Below, piece after piece: positions 16,810 through 25,382 of a DNA stretch of 54,197 nt. Each line of letters opens with the position of its first letter. The stretch's first letter is position 1. Source of the DNA: Candidatus Nanoarchaeia archaeon (GTDB lineage: Archaea > Nanobdellota > Nanobdellia > SCGC-AAA011-G17 > JACPNG01); the NCBI GenBank assembly GCA_028713535.1, contig JAQTOC010000006.1:1-54197 (forward strand), in the 5' to 3' direction. Position numbers and translations under genes: made by a program. Under the pieces are notes generated by a model. That model had not been told where the DNA came from. It made no database searches and was given only the letters and a program-made list of their open reading frames with translations.

Positions 16810-18225
16810 GAAAATCATGCTGTCTCTTTCTGCGCCTGTTGAAATACCTCTGATATTTGCGCCTGTTTCTTCTTTCATAAATTCTATTGCATATCTTAGA
16901 CTTTTAGGCAAATCATCGTACTTGTCAATGCTTGAGAGGTCTTCATTAAATCCTTTAAATGAAACATAGTCTGGCTTGAATCTTCTTAATTTATCGCTGT
17001 CTGTTGTAAATGTTTCATTCCCAGAATATCCCCTTGCAAGTTTAAATTCTTCTGCTCCCTGCAAAACATCAACTTTAGTTAAGATTATGTCTGAGCCGTT
17101 CTGATTTATTGCCCATCTTAATGCCTCTAAATCTGTCCATCCAGTTCTTCTTGGCCTTCCTGTTGTTGCACCATACTCATACCCAGCAAGTCTCAATCCT
17201 ATTCCTTGGTCAAAAGGATCTTTTGAATTGATTAACCCAATTATTTTTTGATGGTGAGGATCATATTTAAAATCTTCATCTATTTTTTCATAAGGAACTC
17301 CATATGTTTTTAGTTCAAATTCAATATTATGTTCAAGTCCTTTAGCACAATATTCTTCTGAGGCTATTCCTCCTAACTCTGTTGGAAAAGGTCCTCCTCC
17401 GACCCTTGTCATGTATGGAAATTTAACAATGCCTAAAACCAAATCAACATCTTTTGGGTTTAATCCCGCCCCTATTGCAGTGCCTCCAGCAGAACAATCA
17501 GAAGAAGTTTTATACGGATCTGTTCCAAACTCAAGGCTTAATAAAAGACCCTGTGCTCCTTCTAATAAAATCTTTTTATTGTTTTTTCTTAAATTGTTTA
17601 TTTCAGTAATCGTATTCCTGACAAACGGTCTAATCTTTTCCCCTTTGTTTGATAAATCCTTAATAATTTCATCTTTATTTATAGGGCAATCAGTATAAAA
17701 TTTGATTGCCTTGTCTATTTTTTTAGAGAGAGTATCAGTTTTAAAGAGATCCCTAATTAATATACCCGATCTTAAAGTCCTATCTCCATAACAAGGTCCA
17801 ATCCCTCTTCCTGTTGTTCCAATTCCTCCTTTTGCCTGTGAAGTATTTTCCTTTTTGTCTCTTTCAATATGGTAAGGTATGATTACTGCAGCATCTTCAC
17901 TTATCATTAAATTTTCAGGGAAAAAACCAAGCCCGTTAATTTCCTCCTGTAAAACATCTAGGTTGATAACCATCCCATTCCCCAGAATATTTGTTTTCTC
18001 AGGATAGGCAATCCCTGATGGTAATAAATGATAAATTGTTTTTTTGCCATTAATTACAACCGTATGTCCTGCATTGTTTCCGCCTGTTCCTCTTGCAATG
18101 ACATCAGCCCAGTAATTGGCGAAAAGATCAACTATTTTTCCTTTTCCAGAATCCCCCCACTGATTGCAGATTACAGAAATTATTTGCCTGTTCCTTGTTG
18201 TTATTTCAATGTCTTTAGGATTCAT
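16804..18225 (-). CDS. purA: Adenylosuccinate synthetase
   Basis: 473 residues, somewhat longer than the usual 430. It joins IMP and aspartate at the cost of GTP, the first step from IMP to AMP. Seen: the N-terminal loop QWGDSGKGKIVD with the catalytic Asp (usual form GDEGKGK; here Ser replaces Glu), NNAGHTVV with the catalytic His, GIGTTGRGIGPCYGDR, and TTGRPRRTGWTD near the C-terminal third. Its ATG overlaps the guaB stop by four bases, so the two IMP-consuming enzymes are translated from one mRNA. No other purine genes are nearby. Confidence 0.93.
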   Translation of the reverse strand: MNPKDIEITTRNRQIISVICNQWGDSGKGKIVDLFANYWADVIARGTGGNNAGHTVVINGKKTIYHLLPSGIAYPEKTNILGNGMVINLDVLQEEINGLGFFPENLMISEDAAVIIPYHIERDKKENTSQAKGGIGTTGRGIGPCYGDRTLRSGILIRDLFKTDTLSKKIDKAIKFYTDCPINKDEIIKDLSNKGEKIRPFVRNTITEINNLRKNNKKILLEGAQGLLLSLEFGTDPYKTSSDCSAGGTAIGAGLNPKDVDLVLGIVKFPYMTRVGGGPFPTELGGIASEEYCAKGLEHNIEFELKTYGVPYEKIDEDFKYDPHHQKIIGLINSKDPFDQGIGLRLAGYEYGATTGRPRRTGWTDLEALRWAINQNGSDIILTKVDVLQGAEEFKLARGYSGNETFTTDSDKLRRFKPDYVSFKGFNEDLSSIDKYDDLPKSLRYAIEFMKEETGANIRGISTGAERDSMIFL

Positions 18226-19733
18226 TTTTTTCTTATTTGGTAATTTGGTGGTTCTTTAACCATGTCTACACTTGGATGACCTTCTTGATCTCCGGCACTG
18301 GTAACCCTTATAAATTTTCCTTTTTCCCAAAGTTCAGGAATAGTTCTAGCACCAATATAGCCCATGCCTTGCCTTAAACCCCCCATAAAATTATAAACAA
18401 TTTGTTCAACACCCCCAACAAGTTCTACTTTTCCTTCAACTCCTTCTGGAACAGTTTTTCCTCCTGCAGTTGCACCATATCTCTTTCCAGTTTTATTCTC
18501 TTTCATTGCTCCTTCAGAACCCATTCCTCTGTAAGGCTTGAACCATATTCCATCAACCATGAATTTTTCCTCAGGGGATTCAATAGCAGAGGCAAAAACT
18601 CCGCCCATCATGACTGTATCTGCACCTGCCGCCAATGCTTTGGTAATTTGTCCAGAATACTTTATCCCTCCGTCTGCAATTATGGGTTTATTGTATTCTT
18701 CAGCAGCCTTAGCACACTCAAAGATTGCACTTATCTGAGGTCCACCGACTCCAGCAATAACTCTTGTATCACATATTCTGCCAGGACCCACTCCAACCTT
18801 GACTGCATCTGCCCCATCTTCAAATAATGCTTTAGCACCCTCGTAAGTTACGACATTGCCAGCAATTATGTCAAATTTATAACCTGAAAAATTAGCTTTT
18901 AATTCTTTGACAGTTTCAATAACATTTTTACTATAACCATGAGCCGTGCCTACTAAGAGAACATCACAATTTTTCTTTAATAATCTTTCGGCTCTTTCAT
19001 AATCATGAACTCCGACATTTGCTCCAACTCTTAGTTGCCCCCTTTCATCAAGATTATAATTAATATTTTTTCTTTCAACTAAAGACTGGACATTGGTCCA
19101 GCAATAAAGACCATTTAAGTTTCTATCTTTATCAATTAAAATTAATTTTGGAACATGTTCTTTTTTCATAAGAGTATATGCTTCGTTTAAATCCAAGTTT
19201 CCTTCATGCACAGTTAATTTTTCAAATTTAATCATAAAGTTCGATATCTTGTCATCTGGATTAGAAGAAAATTGTGTTTTATCCTTGGTTAAAAGTCCAG
19301 CAACTTTACCATTTTCATCTAATACCACCAATGTAGAGAATTTATTTCCAAATTTAGCCAGTATTTCTTTGGCATACCCAATGCTTTTATCTTGCTGGAT
19401 TGTTGCAGGGTTGTCTATTTTGACATTGAATGCATATTTTACTCTGTCTATCCATCCTTCTTGATCAGAAATGTCTGGGCTTTGCCATAGCATCCCTATC
19501 CCTCCTTGCATAGCAAGTGCTTGGGCCATCTCCCATTCTGTTACAGTATCCATGTCTGCGCTGATTACTGGAATCTTTAAGCCAATGTTCGTAGAAAGCA
19601 TTGTCTCAAGGTTTATCTGGCTTGGGAGGACATCACTATACTGAGTAGGAAGTAAAACATCATCAAAAGTAAGACGCTGGAATGTTTTGTGATGATATTC
19701 AAAGAAATCTCTATTATGTTGGTTTATTCTCAT
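18222..19733 (-). CDS. guaB: IMP dehydrogenase with CBS pair, divergent active site
   Basis: 503 residues. TIM barrel with the start FDDVLLPTQYSDVLPS, a CBS-pair insert (about residues 105-220), the Cys loop VGVGPGRICDTRVIAGVG (Cys321), YRGMGSEGAM, and a flap with the Arg-Tyr pair followed by VPEGVEG. These features fit IMPDH, which oxidises IMP to XMP with NAD, rather than GMP reductase, which lacks CBS. Unusual: VGTAHGYS where IMPDH normally has an Asp before TAHG, and GRIC-DTR instead of GSIC-TTR. The core function is likely kept. Upstream gene of the guaB-purA operon; TATA box at 19751-19768. Confidence 0.9.
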   Translation of the reverse strand: MRINQHNRDFFEYHHKTFQRLTFDDVLLPTQYSDVLPSQINLETMLSTNIGLKIPVISADMDTVTEWEMAQALAMQGGIGMLWQSPDISDQEGWIDRVKYAFNVKIDNPATIQQDKSIGYAKEILAKFGNKFSTLVVLDENGKVAGLLTKDKTQFSSNPDDKISNFMIKFEKLTVHEGNLDLNEAYTLMKKEHVPKLILIDKDRNLNGLYCWTNVQSLVERKNINYNLDERGQLRVGANVGVHDYERAERLLKKNCDVLLVGTAHGYSKNVIETVKELKANFSGYKFDIIAGNVVTYEGAKALFEDGADAVKVGVGPGRICDTRVIAGVGGPQISAIFECAKAAEEYNKPIIADGGIKYSGQITKALAAGADTVMMGGVFASAIESPEEKFMVDGIWFKPYRGMGSEGAMKENKTGKRYGATAGGKTVPEGVEGKVELVGGVEQIVYNFMGGLRQGMGYIGARTIPELWEKGKFIRVTSAGDQEGHPSVDMVKEPPNYQIRKK

Positions 19734-19750
19734 ATAAGCCTAACTAAAAA

Positions 19751-19768
19751 TATATTTATATAAATTTA
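19751..19768 (-). promoter_or_regulatory. TATA box of guaB-purA
   Basis: A T/A-only block whose minus strand contains TATATAAATATA-like sequence, 18-35 bases before the guaB ATG at 19733; consistent with a leaderless start. Confidence 0.55.
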
Positions 19769-19809
19769 TATTCTCCCTCTTATATTTCACTCTATGACCA
19801 ATAGAAATG

Positions 19810-19819
19810 TTTATATATT
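19810..19819 (+). promoter_or_regulatory. TATA box of the ParA/MinD gene
   Basis: TTTATATATT about 38 bases before the ATG at 19853, predicting a leader of roughly 12-15 bases. It is back to back with the guaB promoter. Confidence 0.55.
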
Positions 19820-19852
19820 TCCCTTTAATTATTTAGGATTAGATAGTATAAT

Positions 19853-20656
19853 ATGGCGCAGGTAATTGGTGTTATATCACTAAAAGGGGGAGTAGGAAAA
19901 ACATCTACTGTGGTTTCTCTGGGCGCTTCTTTGGCAAAAGACTTTAGTCAAAGAGTTTTGATTGTTGATGCAAATTACTCAGCCCCAAACCTCGGGCATC
20001 ATTTTGGATTAACTAACCCTGAAAAAACAATACAGGATGTCTTGTCTGACAAAACAGACATCAAGGATGTTATTCATGAGCATGAAGACTCAGGTTTGCA
20101 TATAATCCCTGCTGCGATGATAGCAAGAAAAGTCCAGGATCCTTTTGCATTAAAAAAGAAATTAAACCAAATAAAAAAATATTATGATTATATTTTAATT
20201 GATTCAAGCCCTTCATTGAATGAGGAAATTGTTTCCACTATGGCTGCATCTGACCAGTTGTTTGTTGTTACAACTCCAGATACTCCAACGTTAGAATCAA
20301 CAATGAAAGCAATAAGAATAGCAAGGCAGAAAAGCATCCCTATTACAGGTTTGATTTTAAATAAGGTTAGAGGCAAGAATTTCGAGACGAGCATAGAAGA
20401 CATTGAAAAACTGACCGGAGTTCCTGTTATAGCTAAAATAAGGGATCATGACCATGCTCTTGAAGCAGTAGCCAAACAGCATCCTGTGACAATGTTAAAA
20501 GAGAAAAGCCCTGTTTCCATTGAATACAAGAAACTTGCTGCAGCAATAACTGGAAAGCATTATTCAGACCCAAGATTCCATGCAAAAGTTGCTGATGCAT
20601 TCAGGAGACAGCCTGAAAAACAAGTGATTAACAGGCACATTTTGTATTATTCTTAG
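19853..20656 (+). CDS. ParA/MinD-family ATPase
   Basis: 267 residues. Deviant Walker A KGGVGKTS near the N-terminus, VLIVDANYSAPNLGHHFGL (Walker A' Asp), and YDYILIDSSPSLNEEI (Walker B). The ATP-dependent dimer sandwich of this family positions cellular cargo on membranes or nucleoid. There is no clear C-terminal amphipathic membrane-targeting helix: the end is HAKVADAFRRQPEKQVINRHILYYS. No ParB or MinE partner is adjacent. It is called MinD-like because chromosomal single-copy archaeal members usually are (inference). Its stop overlaps the end of the radical SAM gene by four bases, convergent. Confidence 0.9.
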   Translation: MAQVIGVISLKGGVGKTSTVVSLGASLAKDFSQRVLIVDANYSAPNLGHHFGLTNPEKTIQDVLSDKTDIKDVIHEHEDSGLHIIPAAMIARKVQDPFALKKKLNQIKKYYDYILIDSSPSLNEEIVSTMAASDQLFVVTTPDTPTLESTMKAIRIARQKSIPITGLILNKVRGKNFETSIEDIEKLTGVPVIAKIRDHDHALEAVAKQHPVTMLKEKSPVSIEYKKLAAAITGKHYSDPRFHAKVADAFRRQPEKQVINRHILYYS

Positions 20657-22143
20657 TCTTTAGTTTCACAGACTGGTTTTACAGATGGAATATATGGTCT
20701 GGAAGGCTGGATATATTCTTCTTCCCATCCAATAACTCCTTTAGCATCTAAAACTAAATCCGGATTTATCTTTCTTATATCTTCAAATGTTTTTTTGATT
20801 TCATCCAAAATATCTCTTCTTGTAATTCCGTTTGTAGACTGTTTTAGGAAATCCTCACTTATCTCAGGTATTTCTATTAAATCTCTATCTCCATACTTTT
20901 CTTCCATAGCAGGATCTTTTAGTAGTTCCCTGTAGTCTGGAGATCCAGGTAAAATAATTTGAGGACTTATCAAAACCCAGCTGGTGTTGTCATACTCAGC
21001 TAATTTTTTTGCTAAGCCTGTAGTTACTTCCATAGACTCAGGGGTTTCTCCTCTTCCTCCTAAAATAAAGCTTGCATGTAATTGTATGTTATTTTCTTTA
21101 AGTAAATCAACGTTTCTTAGCATATCATCGAGACTAGTCTCTGGTTTTTTGTAGTTACGTCTCATGTTTGGGTCTGCAGACTCAACCCCTACCTGGAAAA
21201 TTAGGTGTTTACCGTATCTGCTCTGTAATGTTTTAATATTCTCAGGAGTGATGCTCTCTGCTCCTATAAAAACCCTAAACCAGGAATCGTCTAAACCTAT
21301 TGGGTTTTTATTTTTAAGATTGACTGTATCCTGTACATTGAAGAATCCTCTTATTCCAAATTTAGTATATAATTCTTTAACAATTTCTTCTTCTCTTTTT
21401 CCTTCCATTAATCTAAAACCTAATTCATTTCTGCCACAAAAAGTGCAGGTATTCATCTTTGATACGAGATCAGTATATTCTTTAAAATTATATTCTGTTT
21501 CTAATCCTTTTGTGCTTCTTTTTGCACAACCCTTCCCAGCATAATAAGAAACCGCATTTCCAAATCCCCTTTCCCTAGCTTGTTTTAGGAACCTTTTCAT
21601 GTCAAAAAGAGAATAATTTATGTTTGGGAGTTCCCCCAAATTTGGAATATATATCCTCTCCGGAGGAATCACTTTTCCATCTTTGTCTCTAGATGCAAGA
21701 TTAGGTATTCCCTCTAAAGATGAATCTCCTAAAATTTTTCTTTTCACAATTTCAGAAAAAGGAATTTCCCCATCATACAAGACAACCCCATCAATAAATT
21801 TCCTGTTTTTTAACATATTATTATATAATGCAGAAGAATTTACTCCTCCAAAGAAAACATCTGCTCCGTTTTTCTTAGCTCCTTCAGCAAGTTTATAACT
21901 ATTCTTTTGACTTGCAAGTGTAGGAGCAAACCCAACAATGTTTGGTTTGAAATTCTTTAAAGATTCTATTTGCTCACCATGTGGGATTATAGAACTGTCA
22001 AGTATTTTAATATCTATTTGGTCTCCAAACTTTTGTTTACAGTATGTAGCTATCGAACCAAGGCCTAATGGTAAGGTATAAGTAACCGTATTTGTAATGC
22101 TTCCCTCGCATTCTGGATATATTAACATAATTTTTGTTTCCAT
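20653..22143 (-). CDS. Radical SAM protein with B12-binding-like N-terminus and stretched Cys motif
   Basis: 496 residues. Residues 1-150 resemble the Rossmann-like domain of B12-dependent radical SAM enzymes (LGLGSIATYCKQKFG; NIVGFAPTLASQ; DVFFGGVNSSAL) but lack the DxHxxG cobalamin ligand motif. The cluster cysteines appear as Cys206 (YAGKGC), then Cys233 and Cys236 (NTCTFCGRNELGFR), so the usual C-x3-C-x2-C is replaced by C-x26-C-x2-C. Downstream, IFQVGVESADPNMRRNYKKP and QLHASFILGGRGETPESME are typical radical SAM barrel strands. Reaction and substrate are unknown. It is divergent from the TrmB-like regulator. Confidence 0.82.
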   Translation of the reverse strand: METKIMLIYPECEGSITNTVTYTLPLGLGSIATYCKQKFGDQIDIKILDSSIIPHGEQIESLKNFKPNIVGFAPTLASQKNSYKLAEGAKKNGADVFFGGVNSSALYNNMLKNRKFIDGVVLYDGEIPFSEIVKRKILGDSSLEGIPNLASRDKDGKVIPPERIYIPNLGELPNINYSLFDMKRFLKQARERGFGNAVSYYAGKGCAKRSTKGLETEYNFKEYTDLVSKMNTCTFCGRNELGFRLMEGKREEEIVKELYTKFGIRGFFNVQDTVNLKNKNPIGLDDSWFRVFIGAESITPENIKTLQSRYGKHLIFQVGVESADPNMRRNYKKPETSLDDMLRNVDLLKENNIQLHASFILGGRGETPESMEVTTGLAKKLAEYDNTSWVLISPQIILPGSPDYRELLKDPAMEEKYGDRDLIEIPEISEDFLKQSTNGITRRDILDEIKKTFEDIRKINPDLVLDAKGVIGWEEEYIQPSRPYIPSVKPVCETKD

Positions 22144-22230
22144 TTTTTATAATTTCCCACTTCTTAGTGACAATTTATAATGACATCCATTCTTGTATTT
22201 AAACCTTTGTTGTTTTTTATTGACAACAAG

Positions 22231-22240
22231 ATTTATATAT
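22231..22240 (+). promoter_or_regulatory. TATA box of the TrmB-type regulator
   Basis: ATTTATATAT centred about 25 bases before the ATG at 22261; it decides the start, because the frame extends upstream through this element. Confidence 0.6.
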
Positions 22241-22260
22241 CCTTGATTTATGTTTATCTG

Positions 22261-22995
22261 ATGGACCCAGAAAAGCTAAAACAGATAGGTTTAAACGAAA
22301 AAGAAAGCAAAGTCTATCTTAGCTTGCTTGAATCAGAAGACTGTTTAGTTTCAGAAATTGCTGAAAAAACAAAAATCAATCGTACATTATTATATTCCAT
22401 TCTCTCAGATTTATCAAACAAAGGCATAGTAACTTACATCCTAAAAAACAATACAAGGTATTACAGGGCAGCAGAACCTGAAAAAATGCTTTCAATGCTA
22501 AAAGAAAAAGAAAAGTTCTTTGAGTCTATTCTCCCCGAACTAATTTCATTAAAAAAACCAAAAACAAAAAAGCCTTTGGTTGAAATCCTTGAAGGAAGAG
22601 AAGGAATAAAAACAATCTTAAATGATCTTTTGAGGATTAAGCAGGAATGGTTTGCATTTAATATTCCAGGCAAGGGACCAGAAATCATTGGCCCAACTGT
22701 AGAGGCTTTTGAAAAAGAAAGGCAAAAACAAAAAATTATACTTAATGTGCTCTGTGTCAAAACAACAGAGGGAATAAAAAGAGGAAAAGAATTTTCCCAG
22801 ATGAAGTTTACAAACGTAAGATTTATGCCTGAATCTTATGAATCTCCTGCATCAAACTGGATTTATGGAGACAGAGTTGTTGTTATTTTTTGGTATAAAG
22901 AATTTCCATTTGCAATAAGGATTATAGACAAGAACTTGGCAGAAAGCTATAAAAATTATTTCAAGGCTTTATGGAAGGTTGCTAAAGAAGATTAA
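22261..22995 (+). CDS. TrmB-family transcription regulator
   Basis: 244 residues from the ATG at 22261. N-terminal winged helix KQIGLNEKESKVYLSLLES with TKINRTLLYSILSDLSNKG as recognition region, then a linker EPEKMLSMLKEKEKFFESIL and an effector domain (from about residue 105, VEILEGREGIKTILNDLLR) of the TrmB C-terminal type. TrmB proteins sense sugars or other metabolites and repress or activate nearby genes. It lies head to head with the radical SAM gene, a natural target. The 27 upstream codons in frame contain the TATA box and are not part of the protein. Confidence 0.88.
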   Translation: MDPEKLKQIGLNEKESKVYLSLLESEDCLVSEIAEKTKINRTLLYSILSDLSNKGIVTYILKNNTRYYRAAEPEKMLSMLKEKEKFFESILPELISLKKPKTKKPLVEILEGREGIKTILNDLLRIKQEWFAFNIPGKGPEIIGPTVEAFEKERQKQKIILNVLCVKTTEGIKRGKEFSQMKFTNVRFMPESYESPASNWIYGDRVVVIFWYKEFPFAIRIIDKNLAESYKNYFKALWKVAKED

Positions 22996-23030
22996 AATTT
23001 CTTGTAAATATTTTTTCTAAATCTTCTACC

Positions 23031-23579
23031 TTATTCATTTTTATTTATTTTCTCCTGCATTAAGTCACCATATTTTCTGTTCTCAACCTTCGCATCAGGA
23101 ACTATTTTATGTAATAATTGTAAGCATTCTTGTCTTACTCTTTCTTTCTCATCAGAAGAAGAAATCATTTTTTCAATCTCAATAAAATCTCCCAGTTCAT
23201 CAACTTTATCTAAACAAACAGTAAACCCATCATGTAAAAAAATATCTCTTTTCTTGGAAACTGTAAATGCTTCTTCAAATTTAAGTTTCTCTAAAAATTT
23301 TAAACCAATTTTAACATCATTTAATTCTGAACTGACTTCCATGCCCCCGCCTTTTCTTACAATCTCTTTGAATTCTAAGAGTTTCTTCTCATTATTTTCT
23401 CTTATTCTGGCACTTAATCCTCCTTCAATAATTATTTTATTTTTGTCTAGAAACATCGGATGACCAAAGATCCTATCCACTTGTTTTTCATTTTTCACAA
23501 AACTAGCACCGATCTCATTCAGTTTATTTTTAACTTTGTTTAAATCATTTACTCTTGCCCTTATTTCTACTTCAATCAT
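23031..23579 (-). CDS. CYTH-domain protein (CyaB/ThTPase-like)
   Basis: 182 residues. The start IEVEIRARV is the ExExK-type metal and phosphate motif with Arg in place of Lys; RIRENNEKKLLEFKE and LGDFIEIEKM supply further charged strands of the tunnel. CYTH proteins bind triphosphate substrates: class IV adenylate cyclases, thiamine triphosphatases or tripolyphosphatases. Which activity applies is open. It begins two bases after alaS and is probably cotranscribed. Confidence 0.88.
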   Translation of the reverse strand: MIEVEIRARVNDLNKVKNKLNEIGASFVKNEKQVDRIFGHPMFLDKNKIIIEGGLSARIRENNEKKLLEFKEIVRKGGGMEVSSELNDVKIGLKFLEKLKFEEAFTVSKKRDIFLHDGFTVCLDKVDELGDFIEIEKMISSSDEKERVRQECLQLLHKIVPDAKVENRKYGDLMQEKINKNE

Positions 23580-23581
23580 TT

Positions 23582-25342
23582 TTACTCCAGTACAGCTTTA
23601 ATCCTTCTTATCCCAGAAGCAGAGCTTTTTTCTTTGATAATCTTGAACTTTCCAATCTCTTTTGTGTTTTTAACATGAGGTCCAGCACAAACTTCCTTTG
23701 AAAAATCTCCAATAGAATAAGCAGAAACTTCTTCCCCGTATTTATCTCTGAAAAATGCCAAGAATCCTTCTTTCTGTGCATCCTTGAATTTTTTAGTTTC
23801 TTTTTTTACAGGCAAGCATTCCCTTATCTTTTTATTTACAATGTCTTCAACCTTTTTCCTTTCCTCTTCAGTTAATGCTCTGTTAAAAGTAAAATCAAAT
23901 CTAATCCTCTCAGGAGTTAAGTCAGAACCAGCTTGCCTTACTTCTTTTCCTAAAACTTCTCTTAAAGCTTGATGTAATAAATGCGTTGCAGTATGCTGTC
24001 TAGCTACCTGTTCTCCAAAGTCTCCGACACCGCCAAACTTCTTTTCAACTCCAGCTCTTGAAATTTCCTGGTGCTTCCTGAACATCTCATCGAATTCATT
24101 TTCGTTAACACTTAATTTTTCCTTTGAAGCCAGTTCCTTTGTTATTTCTATTGGGAATCCATACGTATCATACAGTTTAAATATATCCTCTGTTGGCAGT
24201 TCTTTTTTCTTTAGTTTTTTTGTTTCATCAATTATTATCTTAATTTCAACAAAACCCTTGTCAAGGGATTTCTGGAATTTGTCTTTTTCTTCTTTAATTA
24301 TTTTTAATATTTCTTTTTTGTTTAATTCTTTATATTGATTAATTATTAAGTTGCATAAATCAATAATCTCGTCTTCCTTTGCGCCAAGTAAGCTCAGGTA
24401 GCTTATCGCCTTTCTCAAAACTCTTCTTAAAATATATCCTTGTTCTATATTCGAAGGCCTTACTCCATCTGAAACCAGGAATACAGTTCCTCTTAGATGG
24501 TCTGCAATTATTCTTTCCATCCTTTCTGTGTCTTTGTCTTTTTTATACCCAATCTCTCTTATCTTGTTGATAATCTCCTGGAACGCATCTGTCTCAAAAA
24601 TATTATTTTTCTTTTGCACTATCATTGAAATTCTTTCCAATCCCATTCCAGTATCAATATTCTTTGATGGCAAAACCTCGTATTGTTTTTTTTCATTGAA
24701 ATTATACTCCATGAACACCAAGTTCCAAATTTCTAAGAATCTTCCGCAGTCGCAGTTAGGCCCGCATTTCTTTCCTTTGTTGCATGGCTTTTGTGTTAGG
24801 TCATAATGCATTTCTGAGCAAGGGCCGCATGGTCCAGTAGCTCCTGGAGGGCCCCAGAAATTTTCCTTTTCTCCAAATTCGAATATTTTCTCTTCTGCAA
24901 TTCCTTGTTTTTTCCACAACTCAATTGCATCCATGTCTTTTGGAGCATCATTATTTCCTTTGAACACAGTAACCCATATTCTTTTTTTGTCCAGTTTTAG
25001 CTCATCAGTCAAGAATTTTAAAGCATAATTTATTGCATCTTTTTTAAAATAATCCCCTATTGAAAAGTTTCCAAGCATCTCAAAGAAAGTTAAATGGCTT
25101 TCATCTCCAACAGATCCTAGGTCAGAAGTCCTGAAGCATTTTTGCACAGAAGTTAATCTTCTTGATTTTAATTCCTTTTCTGGGTTTTTTTCGCCTTTGA
25201 AATAAGGAACAAACTGCTGCATGCCTGCTGTTGTTAATAAAACAGTCTTGTCTGAAGGAAGTAAAGATGAAGATTCAATTATTTTATGATTGTTTTTCTT
25301 GAAAAATTCCAGGAACTTGTTTGCTATTTCCCTTGATTTCAT
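23582..25342 (-). CDS. alaS: Alanyl-tRNA synthetase, bacterial type, without C-Ala domain
   Basis: 586 residues against about 870 for a complete AlaRS. Bacterial-type catalytic domain (IIESSSLLPSDKTVLLTTAGMQQF; FEMLGNFSIGDYF; GPPGATGPCGPCSE; a Cys cluster at 187-199; RFLEIWNLVFMEY), tRNA-recognition helices, and a complete editing domain with HTATH (His450, His454) and Cys552-x3-His556. The sequence stops at SSASGIRRIKAVLE, just where the C-Ala oligomerisation and tRNA-binding domain would begin. The next gene begins immediately and is unrelated, so the end is natural. TATA box at 25364-25377. Synthetases lacking C-Ala are seen in other reduced genomes. Confidence 0.92.
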   Translation of the reverse strand: MKSREIANKFLEFFKKNNHKIIESSSLLPSDKTVLLTTAGMQQFVPYFKGEKNPEKELKSRRLTSVQKCFRTSDLGSVGDESHLTFFEMLGNFSIGDYFKKDAINYALKFLTDELKLDKKRIWVTVFKGNNDAPKDMDAIELWKKQGIAEEKIFEFGEKENFWGPPGATGPCGPCSEMHYDLTQKPCNKGKKCGPNCDCGRFLEIWNLVFMEYNFNEKKQYEVLPSKNIDTGMGLERISMIVQKKNNIFETDAFQEIINKIREIGYKKDKDTERMERIIADHLRGTVFLVSDGVRPSNIEQGYILRRVLRKAISYLSLLGAKEDEIIDLCNLIINQYKELNKKEILKIIKEEKDKFQKSLDKGFVEIKIIIDETKKLKKKELPTEDIFKLYDTYGFPIEITKELASKEKLSVNENEFDEMFRKHQEISRAGVEKKFGGVGDFGEQVARQHTATHLLHQALREVLGKEVRQAGSDLTPERIRFDFTFNRALTEEERKKVEDIVNKKIRECLPVKKETKKFKDAQKEGFLAFFRDKYGEEVSAYSIGDFSKEVCAGPHVKNTKEIGKFKIIKEKSSASGIRRIKAVLE

Positions 25343-25363
25343 AACTAATTTAAGTTTAAGCTT

Positions 25364-25377
25364 AATTTATATAGTTT
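25364..25377 (-). promoter_or_regulatory. TATA box of alaS
   Basis: Minus-strand AAACTATATAAATT, about 28 bases before the alaS ATG. Confidence 0.55.
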
Positions 25378-25382
25378 ATGGG

